A DNA stretch of 64,000 bases, taken from Lytechinus variegatus (lineage: Eukaryota > Echinodermata > Echinoidea > Temnopleuroida > Toxopneustidae). Below are positions 12,501 through 20,800 of this stretch, piece after piece (the first letter of the stretch is position 1; the number at the start of each line of letters is the position of its first letter). A model generated the notes under the pieces. It was given only the letters and a program-made list of their open reading frames with translations. It searched no databases and was not told the origin of the DNA. The translations under genes were made by a program, and so were the position numbers. The DNA is taken from positions 16,297,532 to 16,361,531 of the forward strand of contig NC_054746.1 in NCBI RefSeq assembly GCF_018143015.1. Reading direction: 5' to 3'.

Positions 12501-14528
12501 CTAGTATTGGATGTCTGAATGTAATATACTTGTTGAAAACGTGATTAATATCGAATACAATAATTTCATTCCGAAGATCCTTCTACAGGCAGACAAGTCT
12601 TACGTAATAGCACAGCTGTTGTTTATCATTTCGTCCTTGGCTCAACGCTCGTTTAGCTGGCCCGTGGTGGTGAAATTGAGACAAGGGGATTACCTGGCCA
12701 AGATGGGTTTATCAGGGTTGGAAATGTTGTTTGAGATTTTCCAAACGAAAAAAGGGGTATCCGACCGCAGTTTGCAGTCCGAAGTGCAGTCGAGAATCAA
12801 ACAGGAAATTTTCGTAATGGATTTGAGGGATGAACAAGAGTCCAAAATGCTTGAGTCTCACGGATAATGCGTGAGACTTGGTAGCTCTGAATAATGTACA
12901 TTTACAAGTGACGAATTTCTATTAAATAAGCAACAGATGACGAAGAAGGGACAACAATTAAATCGAAAATCACCGCAGAACTTTTGCAAGTTCTGCGGTG
13001 ATTTTCTTGCTAACCCAATACATTGCAAACGAACTGGCCTCCTGCCTGTGTGTGACAGGCTACTAGCTATATAGGCATGTAGGATCGGAGCAAATTCTCA
13101 GTGGTGCAAACAATCTCACATGATAGTTTTTCCACCAAAATAATCATAAAATCAGGGGAATATTCTTATAATTGTACTATGGATTCTCAGATTAATTATT
13201 TGGAGATGTAATCGGAGGAACAATTTATTGAGTTTTCATAACTAGAATCTAGATCTAGTTGTTTCAGCTCTCGTTTCGAGTCTTGGTGTGTACGATGCCG
13301 CGATGTTTCATCTAATTTTTAAGTTTGACAATAATGTTTCAATTTGAAAAATTTCATTCATTTCTAAAACATTTACTTTTTGAAATTTTTAAAATACATT
13401 TAAAAAACACCATATAAAATTATGATTTTTATAAAATGATTGGATTTTTTTGTTTACTTGAAGTTTGAACTTTTCCCTTTTCTTTCTTTCCTAAGCATTT
13501 TCTTTTTTCTCTCTGTTCATTTTTCTTTCTTTCTTTCTTTCCTTCTTTCTTTCTCTTACTTTCCTTCTTTATCAAATATCCTTATTCTTATTTCCTTATA
13601 ATTACCTTGGCTTCCTTCTCTCTGCCTCTGTTTATTTTCGTTCTTTCTCTCCTTCCATTATTTTCTCTGTTTTTGTTTTCTCCTCCCTTCATCCTTCCCT
13701 CTCTCTTTGTTCCTTTCTTTGATTTTTGTCCTTATTTTCCCCCTTATTCTTTCTTTCCCTTCCTTCTTGTTTTCTTTCGAAGAATTAACTAAACATGTTT
13801 CTTTCCTTCATTATTTCTTTCCTCTTTCATTTTCTTACCTTTTTTCCTCTATTTCTCTCCTTTATTTTGTCTTTCACATATCCATCTTCCCTTCCTTTCT
13901 TTCTCTTTCTTTATTCATTTCAAAGAATAACGGAAAACTTTTTTATCTCTTTTATTCTTTCTTTCATCCTTCTTTTATACTAACTTTCTGCTATTTTGTT
14001 ATGTTTTCCTTTATTTTCTTTCCTTCTCAATTCATCTCTTTTCTTTTTCTCCTTCATTCATGTCGTTCACCTTCCCTTCTAATTCTTAATATTTTTTTTC
14101 ACAAGTCTAACAATTTGTGTGGGCTTCTTTGTTGATCTTTTGTCAATTGTCCCGTATTTCATTATGTGAAATCTGGTCACCCTGGTACTGCAGCTGCAAT
14201 TTTGTTATTTTCATTTCATTGGAATTTATGAAAGATCTAACAAGTTAAATATAGTTAACTGCAAAAGGATTTTTTCTTTTTAGAAACTGAAAGAGAAACA
14301 AAAACTTAGATAGCTATAGTCTATATACAGATCTAGACCTTTAACCAAAGATTATGATAGCTAGTGCACTTTCGTACCATCCGACGGAACCAAGCGGTGT
14401 TTTACACCCCGCTTGCCGGTGCGGCTGGGGCTTGGGTGGGTCGGATGTCGTGGACGATGCGACTGATACGAAAGTGCACTAAAGCCGATGATACCACACT
14501 TACGACCGAATATAGGAAGTTTGGTCAT
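554..14528 (-). CDS. Aldo-keto reductase, 5' part (three coding exons; the rest lies off the left edge)
   Basis: NADPH-dependent oxidoreductase of the aldo-keto reductase superfamily; the substrate cannot be told. Minus-strand coding exons are 14528-14504, 8208-8128 and 661-554, with GT/AG borders and phases that join cleanly (1, 1, 1). They give 71 residues. The family signature GYRLIDTAAVYRNEEDIG (residues 31-48) fits the PROSITE AKR pattern. Catalytic Asp36, Tyr41 and Lys70 (in ITSKL) are present; the fourth residue, His, lies in a later exon outside the window. The start is the ATG at 14528, giving a short N-terminus (MTKLPIFGLGTY) that runs straight into the first strand of the barrel. 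Intron 1 (8209-14503) and intron 2 (662-8127) are filled with transposons. The gene is divergent from symplekin. Family assignment is firm; subfamily is unknown, and I cannot tell whether the whole gene is intact. Confidence 0.88.
1007..1011. repeat. Target-site duplication of the BEL/Pao element, left copy
   Basis: ACGGT directly precedes the 5' LTR and is repeated at 7707-7711 directly after the 3' LTR. Five base pairs is within the usual range for LTR elements. Confidence 0.9.
1012..2184 (+). repeat. 5' LTR of the BEL/Pao element
   Basis: It is 1173 bp, from TGTAAGATTT to ACGTCACA, and nearly identical to 6535-7706. A TATA-like stretch (TTATATAT) lies near 1086 and an AATAAA signal at 1677-1682. 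Short in-frame repeats of the type CTCGATGGTATG occur at 2041-2095. Confidence 0.9.
2259..3662 (+). CDS. Gag-like region of the BEL/Pao element (fossil)
   Basis: This reading frame of 467 codons belongs to the retroelement, not to a host gene. It begins with a charged, Gln-rich, probably coiled-coil stretch (about residues 25-75). The middle section resembles the DUF1759 Gag-type domain typical of BEL/Pao elements (about residues 160-300, including FNGNPLHYHEF and RERFGSRFKIGEAW). A Cys/His zinc-knuckle-like motif follows at about residue 375. The leader just before the ATG carries three copies of a short repeat, CGTCACCGT. The protein is expected to form virus-like particles in the cytoplasm. 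It overlaps the next frame. Confidence 0.8.
   Translation: MSGSSESIKPEDSASQGGKSSTASSRINTKARKAALAAELASLKGQQELELQEFQLQQRKAQFMLETKLKVAAAEEAVYEQYDQHPSQLDIKIEPTSEQLGQQQQPVQPQIQASEHGNNVQKENLEDTMPYPQHNQDLYQYQQTQHRLLEAISLSNVEIMKFNGNPLHYHEFMACFDNLIGSSTLDRGTKLMKLYQCCEGDVKNIIQCCMVMDPVLGYQRARELLRERFGSRFKIGEAWIEKLTNGSALHANDRTGLRKFADELQVCLETLKALNLTKEISSNRELVKLAERLPFHLKARWLKVVRDIRQRGRSPDIADMVKFVSDAAEEVNDPVFGELTATSQRSASKPSFNKQHSKSSYSTAVTDNSSFPKPKKCFKCHQDHTLFGCDSFKSLTPDERFKFAQENRLMFQLLATRSHQQSLQVEQNLLSSRMSEKTYKVPPRNSRKLITCKRYSASRDRESASTK
3451..4926 (+). CDS. Zinc-knuckle and aspartic protease region of the BEL/Pao element (fossil)
   Basis: This is a second retroelement reading frame of 491 codons. It opens with Cys/His zinc-knuckle motifs (CFNCLQQGHTSRVC and a second Cys/His cluster), then a retropepsin-like domain with the active-site motif LLDTGST at about residue 127. 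The arrangement matches the DUF1758 peptidase region of BEL/Pao polyproteins. The C-terminal part is polar and carries two copies of a short motif (DKVPRGPDLA and DKVPQVPDLA). No polymerase domain follows. Confidence 0.8.
   Translation: MRDLNLHKKTDLCFNCLQQGHTSRVCKLNRTCSVPGCQRKHTKFLHVTQESSSPVRGTPHQEIENQPQPNKHLRSSSTQTPFDEIQMAQNSFIDKSVTGAGRCVLPIVPVRVRAHDESKSVETYALLDTGSTSTFCTAALSRQLNAVERKQSLNLSTLGRSNSTVDTSVVSLIVDTGKDTEIVKLPRVYTRESINVKESHIAKMEDTRGWNHLEGINIPIVRQHEVGLLIGQDVPEALIPIEVRASKDGPYAVRTKLGWAVSGPVQPKMPEDIHTATTSFVGSDINLEDDRLQSFRKNEGSEVLQKDKVSSVNVSNASAFQESSGEKDGVHNLSPTSLEKKTPNLPDDILTTEQHLQSSPKRVPKDDTLQKKYQVDIKHMLSNDSVMKVNKTEQVEDTPSLYLPHYLVISPQVISDCVAKRNEEALHDKVPRGPDLAKHSKEILPDKVPQVPDLANLPRVSTGKTFFGYMYFGVDSFTPHIVYQNSEKGYG
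4927..6534. other. Non-coding 3' internal part of the BEL/Pao element
   Basis: This is AT-rich sequence between the protease frame and the 3' LTR, without a recognisable polymerase, integrase or envelope. A purine-rich stretch with GGGGCCGG lies just before the 3' LTR and may act as the polypurine tract. Confidence 0.6.
6535..7706 (+). repeat. 3' LTR of the BEL/Pao element
   Basis: It is 1172 bp and almost identical to 1012-2184. It is followed by the ACGGT duplication at 7707-7711. Confidence 0.9.
8286..8753. other. Unassigned repeat-like stretch in reductase intron 1
   Basis: The stretch is rich in recurring AAGACC and GGTCTT words in both orientations (for example GTAAGACC near 8369 and GGTCTTAC near 8433). 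It may be a degenerate palindromic MITE. I could not fix its ends. Confidence 0.35.
8754..8852 (+). repeat. 3' part of a tRNA-derived SINE
   Basis: It matches the tail of the longer SINE at 31133-31485: TGCGGGCATGCAAGGAT, then a GGTAATAATAT word, then TTCCGATGTATTAAG and an AATATTATTATT end. The tRNA-like head is absent. Confidence 0.75.
8885..9260 (+). pseudogene. Remnant of a pogo/Tigger-like DDE transposase
   Basis: The translated stretch contains EILLLLYDSHKVTSPS followed by HIVLLPPNINHILQP and CFG. This is the order seen in pogo/Tigger and jerky-type DDE transposases: LLLxDxHxSH, then the IxxLPPxxxHxLQPLDxxxFG block. The catalytic Asp of the DSH motif is kept, but the spacer between the two blocks is much too short and the LQPLD motif is eroded. 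Only about 100 codons can be recognised. It is a decayed plain DNA transposon inside reductase intron 1. No ends or target duplication were found. Confidence 0.65.
9544..9732 (+). mobile_element. Short MITE, CAGAG-type ends, 6-bp target duplication
   Basis: A 189-bp element begins CAGAGCTACCAAG and ends TTGGCATCTCTG, so its ends are inverted copies of each other. It is flanked by TACACA at 9538-9543 and 9733-9738. It is an internal-deletion relative of the element at 10491-12889, with matching terminal parts in inverted orientation. Confidence 0.8.
9780..9880 (-). repeat. tRNA-derived SINE fragment
   Basis: Read on the minus strand it has a box-B-like GGGTTCGATTCCC followed by GGTGCGCTAGTGCCC and a TTTGGTAAGGCATT tail. 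The same tail is found in the SINE at 35760-35963. Confidence 0.7.
9885..10022 (-). repeat. Dispersed repeat, copy 1 of an inverted pair
   Basis: It matches 51447-51585 in opposite orientation. Shared words include CTTGCCATATTACTTTCCAC, AGAGGG, GAGCACTCTGGTGAATAC and ACTAATGAAAAATAAA. The superfamily is unknown. Confidence 0.65.
10770..12159. mobile_element. Probable solo LTR (fossil)
   Basis: A 1390-bp unit begins TGTAACA and ends TGTTACA, a perfect 7-bp inverted terminal pair of the TG...CA type. It is flanked by CACC at 10766-10769 and 12160-12163. No internal retroelement part is present, as expected when two LTRs have recombined to one. The family is unknown. On the minus strand a TATA-like ATAAAAGGG lies near 11900; on the plus strand AATAAA lies near 12132, so orientation is undecided. 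Confidence 0.68.
12255..12330. repeat. TTCC/TTTC microsatellite
   Basis: A run of tetranucleotide TTTC and TTCC repeats with a CT core. It lies inside the nested transposon stack, just right of the solo LTR. Confidence 0.9.
12966..13005. repeat. Perfect short hairpin, 18-bp stem and 4-base loop
   Basis: The left arm 12966-12983 (from AAAATCACCGCAG) and right arm 12988-13005 are exact reverse complements around TTGC. It lies inside the outer hAT-type element. Confidence 0.9.
13470..14100. repeat. Pyrimidine-rich degenerate microsatellite tract
   Basis: About 630 bp of interrupted TTTC/TTCC/TCTC sequence on the plus strand. It is open in several frames only because of base composition. It is part of the outer hAT-type element. 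Confidence 0.8.
14364..14479. mobile_element. Short palindromic MITE with TA duplication
   Basis: A 116-bp element begins GTGCACTTTCGTA and ends TACGAAAGTGCAC, with TA on both sides, as for Tc1/mariner-type elements. It lies in reductase intron 1, only 24 bp from the exon 1 splice donor. Confidence 0.72.
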
Positions 14529-14893
14529 TATTGTTGCTTCAGAATTTCACTAAATGCAATTTTGTGATGTACTCGGACTGGAAAAATCAGCTGGTTGTTG
14601 TACTCGATCCTCTTTTCTTCGTGGTTAAAAAAAAAAGAGATTCCTGTCGGATTCCTGGTTAGGTTAGAGGCGCGCGGTTTCCCCGATTTAGCTTAGCCCT
14701 TTAGAGATACCGTAGGCTAGTAGTACGGCGGAGGCTCGCGGTGCTAGCTATATATATGTGCATATACTGCATGCATATGCAGCAAGCGTACCGGTGCAGC
14801 ACATGCATATTCCAATTTGGAGTGAAAATGAACTGAAATTTTGTTTGTAATTCTTCTTACAATCTCACCGTTGCAGTACGTGTGAAAGTAAAA
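14529..14893. promoter_or_regulatory. Shared divergent promoter region of the reductase and symplekin genes
   Basis: Only 365 bp separate the two start codons, so both promoters and 5' UTRs must lie here unless non-coding first exons exist further away. The part around 14660-14740 is richer in GC and CpG than its surroundings (for example GGCGCGCGG). No TATA box in a convincing place was seen for either gene. Confidence 0.6.
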
Positions 14894-17800
14894 ATGAGTG
14901 CCGGAAGTAGTAGGCTATCTGTAGCTTCACAATTTTTTATGGAAGATGATGGAGAAGGACAAACCGTATCTGATCGGGTGATTTTTTTTTCTCTCTCAAA
15001 ATAATTTTGTTTGAAAACTTGGGCAATTTGGCAACTTTATGAGTGTAAACTATACGAGTCAAGACAGCACTAAACTGTTTTATATCCAACAAGTATGCCC
15101 TAGGCTATGTTGTGTTACCATAGGCATAGCCTTAGGACGAATTGTGTTCCTCAGCCAATCAAAACAAGTAACGACTAAACGACTAAACGAGTCATGCATG
15201 TCATGTCAGATAAAAAAATTGCTTAGATTCTAGGCCTAACGGTAGGCCCTATTTCGAAGTATCGTGCTCTCATCGATTATGATGTTGGATTTATATAAGT
15301 TAATTAATAAAGATGTTACTCCCCCTTTTTGTGTTTTTTATATGATTTATTTTAATTTGTTCTCATTTGTGTAAACAAAAAGGGGGATCGAACACTCCAG
15401 CCCAGGGCTCTGTCTTGATCCAATCAATCGGAACTATGGTCACAGCCAGCAATATTAATCACTGAAGAGTGAAGTAGATGCATGTTCAAAATATTTTTTA
15501 ACTATGTCTATGATGTATATTCATTCATTAACGATATGTATTTTCTTGAAAATTCACTGCTCTTTGCATACAAATTAGGACATAGTGCAAATTTTCATAA
15601 AAAATATTTTATTGCATTGATGGATTTCCATAGAGCCTCTGATCAGTTTTAACTCTAATCTAAGACAGGGCCCTGGTTGACTTTATTGAAGCCTGTGTAG
15701 ACAAGAGAAAATGGAGAAGAGAAAGTCTGACCAAACTCCCTTATTGAATCACCTGACTACAGGGCTATTAGACATGTACATGATGTAGAAAGCAATAACC
15801 ATTCAGTTAGGCCTATATCTTCTGTGACTTTTCAAAAGTAAAAATATTGCCTTGTGTGCTCTTTCATGTATACCCAGTTGGTGTGTGTTTAGAAAATCGA
15901 TTTTAAATGGCTATTTAAGAAAGTTAACAAGAAAAGATTCATCAATTTTAAGTGTAAAGTTATCAAAATTTATAAACTATTAGGCAATATAATTGAGAAC
16001 AAAACTAGAAGAATACAACTAGTAATTCATATTTTTGTGTAATCCAAAGCCAAAAAAAGGCTTAAAAATGTTTAAGTGTCCAGACACCCAACCCCGATCC
16101 TACATATAGATCTAATAGATCTACATGTATTTCAATTTGGGAAACCACTCTTAATAATTCATGCTCTTTAGATTTTTTGCACCATCACAAATATATTGAC
16201 AACCATAATTAAATAATTTTGAATAATAAAAAAAATGTGTGTATTTCTTAAAATTGCTCTATTTATCCAGACACATTATTTATCATGTTTGGACATACGT
16301 ATATGTACAAGTACAAGTTGAGTAAAGGGTTTTTATGGGGTTTTTTTCTTCTCCCTTTTCTACAGGTTGTTGACTTGCTGCAACAAACCCACACTTTGCC
16401 CAGGGATTCTCAGAAGATAAACAACTTGACCCAAGTCCAGCAACTTATTATTGACAAGGATCCTTCTCTACTTGATAATTTTCTTGATGTAAGATTCCTC
16501 TGTTCTTTCCAAACATTTCTATCTGGCCTTTTTTTAAAACTTGCCTTAAAAAAAGGCATTTTTGTGAGGCTTTTTCAGTTTTTTTTCTATATAATGTGAA
16601 GTTATATAACATGTTATAACATATGCCTTGTTATCTCACCAGAAATATAATTAAACAGAGAGGTTTGGCAATGATGTCATTTTAGAGGTGAATGAATTAT
16701 ACTCTTATCGTGTATGTAAATATGATTTCATAATTAGCATGTAAATATGTGATACTTGATTGTTAGGAGCAAAAATGAAGGTGGGAAGAGAAGTGGTAGA
16801 CATAAACTTGATGATAGTGACACGCTTTGTGTGTTAAAACTGAAATAATCAAGGATTTTTTTTATATGTGCAGGAAGTTCTTCAGTTTCAGTTTGATGAT
16901 TCCATAGAAGTAAGGAAATTTGTACTCAGCTTTGCAGAATGTGCCTGGTAAGAAAATTACATTTGATTTCATTCTACTTATATAATGCTATAATGCAAAA
17001 TACCAAAGAATTTGTATCTTTGAGTTAAAGGAAAACATGGAGAACAGATCATGCCTTCAGATATCTCTCACTAGGTGACACTTTTCCACCCCCCCCCCCA
17101 AAAAAAAAGAGTTTGACTTATTTCAAATTGATCTGCAAGTCCCATCCCACACGACCCTTCAATTAAGAAGGAATGATAAATTGATAGCCTCAAGAAGGAT
17201 GAACAGCAAAGCACTGTTTTTGCCTTTTGAGGCTTTTTATTTAGGGTTGTACTTATAGATCATATATAAATTTAAGTTTAAGTTGACAGCCTATATATAA
17301 TTCATAAATGTTTGTATATCTCCAGAAGGATATTGTGTTGGTTATTTCAAAACCTGATTGAATTTTTCAGTCTACATGCATCATGATTCCATGGCATTTT
17401 AAAGGACTAATCCTTCTATCACAAAAGTTACTTCCCAATCCCACTTTTTATCTTTCTTGCTTTTCAGGACAAACCATATTGTGAACCGTATACCTCTCCC
17501 ACATAATGCAAGGCTGCAAATTTTGTACATCTCCTCATTCATACATTTGATATCTTTCATTAGATTGCATGTAATCAAGAAAGATCTCTTGCCTTCATGA
17601 GTAAATTCTCCCTGAAAGATGAATATTAAAGTTAGCAGCTCTTTACATGTTATATCATTAACTTTTTTTCGTTTATTTGTTCATTTTTACTCGATGCAGC
17701 AAGAAAGACAATCAGATTTTATGCACAGTGTTGCCTCGTCTTCATATGATGCTAACAGAAGCAAACCAACCTGCTGCGGTCATCAAGAGAGTCATTTTAT

Positions 17801-20800
17801 GTACCTCTCAACTGTTCAGAGTAACCATCAAAGTAAGTTTGAAAAGTTCAGGGGAAGGCTGATATTTATCTCAGAATGGTAATCAATTTTGCCTCTGTAT
17901 TCAAAAGTATATTTTCATGGAGAAAATATTCCTGATTCCTTTTCAGATTTCTGTATATTTTGATCATAATTAATAAACAAATATTTTTTTAATACTTTTC
18001 TAAAATCTTCATTAGTGCAATTTTGGTTGTAGCTTCAATATTCATACTTACAATTTTAAGAGTTTTCACAATTGTGTTATTTTGATAGATCAATAATGTT
18101 ACTTTTTAACCATTTAACCCCCCCCAAAAAAAAAAAAGAAAAAAAAACATTAGATGATTACAATTTTAGCATTTGCTACAATGAATCAATATTTTAAACA
18201 AAGTAAGTTTTCATCATTTTCAGTCCAATGCATTTCTCTTTTGAAATATAAAGTACTTCAGCATTTATTCTGTCATATTTAGGAAGAAAATAATGGCCCT
18301 TAGACATGAGAGTGAAGTCCTCAATATGATTTTTAAAATCACACTACTGTTACATAGGAAATCAAATGATTTGATTATAAAAATGGCAGAATATATATGT
18401 TATATTTTGTGGGTTTTTTTTATTATTTCTTTTGAAGTGGATAGCCGGTGTGAAAGATATTCGAGAGGAGATCGAGGCCGGCTGGGCATCGCTGATGTTG
18501 ATGAAGAAGAAAATTGTATCAGAGCTATTAGATGATGATAACGATGGGTATGTATCTATTGATTGCCTTCATTTTTGAGCAGATACATGTATGCCACCAT
18601 CTGTTTGTGTACCATTGCAAAAGGATGATATTTCTTTCTCCCCCAGTTCTGTTGATTTCAAACAGCAATAATAATGGAAGTAATGTTGAGGCTTTATGAG
18701 ATTTTATATCTTATTTGTGTAACCCCAATTGTTTTGTAAAAAAAAATCAATAATTGGATGGGAATGATGCTCTGTGGGACTCTTGGTAACAGCTCTGCAG
18801 AAAGAATTTTTGTTATTAGATATATCTTATGAAGGCTATTTATTGTTATTGAAAATGAAACCTTTGGAGTACATAGCATTTTGGCCTAAATTTCTTGATA
18901 TTATTTTTTAAATTATTTATTGTATGTTATATATTGTTCTTTGTATACCAACAGCCGGAGTATGATGTTTAGGCCAATGTAATTTTATTTTATTTGAGCA
19001 TGATGATAAGTTTTCAATATCTGAATATCTGACTCCCAAAATAGGTTGATCAGTCTAATGCGTCAATTAATGTCTTGTAATTTCATTTCATCTCAATTTT
19101 TTGTGATTTTATCTTGTGGAATATACTTGATTGATTTAGTCTTGTGTAAATTGGGTACATGTTCTTCAAAGTTTGCAAAGAAGAACATCAAATGACATTT
19201 CTGACCTATATTGTTATTTTTTGCAGAGTGCGAACATATGCCATCAAATTTACAGAAATGATAGCCACTACCCTTTCTGCTAAGTCCTCTGATTCATTGG
19301 TACCAAAGAGAGCTGAATCCGATATTACTCTTGATCAGGTGAGAATTATGTTATTTGTCAAACTCACTTTTACTTGATAAGTTTAATGCCTCCAATAGGT
19401 GGCTCAGAATGATTTTGATTGCCAAATTTGATTAGCAGTTTTGGCCATACGAAAAAAGCTCTCAACTAAGTTTTGTACAGTCCTGTATAGAAATCTGCTA
19501 AACAAGAATTTTGTATATAGTAGTCTTCAAAATATATATAGCACATTGCTATGCGATACCAGGAAAATTATTCCCTGAACAATGGTTGATGGAGGTGTTG
19601 TATTTTAAGGTTTGTCTGTCTGTCCTGCTTTCATTCTCAAGATAATAAAAAAAGACTCGGCTTAAACCTTAGGATATGTATGAATATAGCAATTATGATG
19701 AGGTGGTAAGGTTTTTTCATCATCGGGTAAAGTTCAAATGTTAAGAATGTCATTTTTTTTACCGATATCTGAAATTACTACTTCATCCAAATCAGTCACT
19801 TGATATTCAGTAGATTGCACCATAATATGCTTTTACACTGGAGTGCAGACTCCCCCCCCCCTGATGAGTCATAACTGATCCCTGGCCCCGCTCCTTTCAA
19901 CTTGAAGACTTTTTTTTTTGCTTGTCAAATTTTTTTCTGTTAAGGAATCCTTTATTTGTGGTTGAAGACCCTTTTTTTTTTTGGCGGACACAATTTGCCC
20001 CCCCCCCAGTGGAAAATCCTAGGTACGCCATTGTTGGAGTGCAAACGTCGCACTCTACCAAATCTACTATACCACACTCATCTGTACTCATTGAAATGCA
20101 GGTATAGTGTGTTTGGTAGAGTTGAAAGTTTCATACTACATAAATTTCCATGCAATTCACATGACACTGTTATCTTTTTTTATTGCAGATCCCAGATGGT
20201 AACTCTCTCCTTATCAAGAAGAAGTTGCAGCATGAAGGAACACATAGTTTGGATGCTCTCTTGAGTCTCCTGGTGTCTGCTAGTATATCCAGGTGTGTGT
20301 TTCATAAAGCTGTTAGTAAGGTTCAAATCACTTTAAGCATGACTGGTGACCCTTGTGCTAAATGACATATCCCTATGGAGCTGACTTAGCACCTAAGAAC
20401 ATGTTCCAGTTGTGTGGAAAGTCACGCGTAACTTTAAAAACAGACAACTTTATGAAACTAGAACATTCTTTTCTTTGAAAACAAAAATTAATACTGGTAG
20501 GTCTGTGGTATGATAGAATATGGGTAATCTACCCTGTTTGATGTATATCTCTTTTTAGTCCATATGAATTGTCATTTGTCAATGTTACATTGATTAAAAC
20601 TTGCATCCCTGGGGACATAGACACAATGTTTCATTCAAGATGAGTAAATCAGCATTCATTCAAGAACTTACCTAAATATTCTTGATACTGTTTTCTGTCT
20701 CTTTCATTCCAAGGTGAAATACATAATGTATATTTTGCAGCTTATTTATGTTGTGTTTGTTAATTTGGTTTATTGCAGTATTAATCTGATGGTGTGCATG

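Larger units (their letters stand above)
10491..12889. mobile_element. Middle-layer DNA transposon, CAGAG-type ends, 6-bp duplication
   Basis: It begins CAGAGATGCCAAG and ends CTTGGTAGCTCTG, and is flanked by AATAAT at 10485-10490 and 12890-12895. Without the solo LTR inside it, it would be about 1.0 kb. Its end sequences match the 189-bp MITE at 9544-9732. An open stretch of 118 codons at 12511-12867 shows no family I recognise; it may be a transposase relic. The 6-bp duplication is shorter than the usual hAT 8 bp. Confidence 0.78.
10353..14184. mobile_element. Large hAT-type element, outer layer of a nested stack
   Basis: It starts CAGGGTGACCAGA and ends TCTGGTCACCCTG, a perfect 13-bp inverted pair. 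It is flanked by a perfect 8-bp duplication, GTACTGCA, at 10345-10352 and 14185-14192. CAGGG-type ends and an 8-bp duplication fit the hAT superfamily. Recurring TTGTCCCG words lie near the left end (about 10379-10456) and again near the right end. No transposase was recognised. The element contains the insertion at 10491-12889 and a long pyrimidine-rich tract. It lies in reductase intron 1. Confidence 0.85.

Noticed and set aside
12511-12867. 118-codon open frame as a host gene
   Set aside because: It lies inside the 6-bp-duplication transposon, shows no domain I recognise and has no splice partners. A transposase relic is more likely.
13607-14135. Phe/Leu/Ser-rich open frames resembling membrane segments
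   Set aside because: They come from a pyrimidine-rich microsatellite tract; composition alone gives hydrophobic translations.
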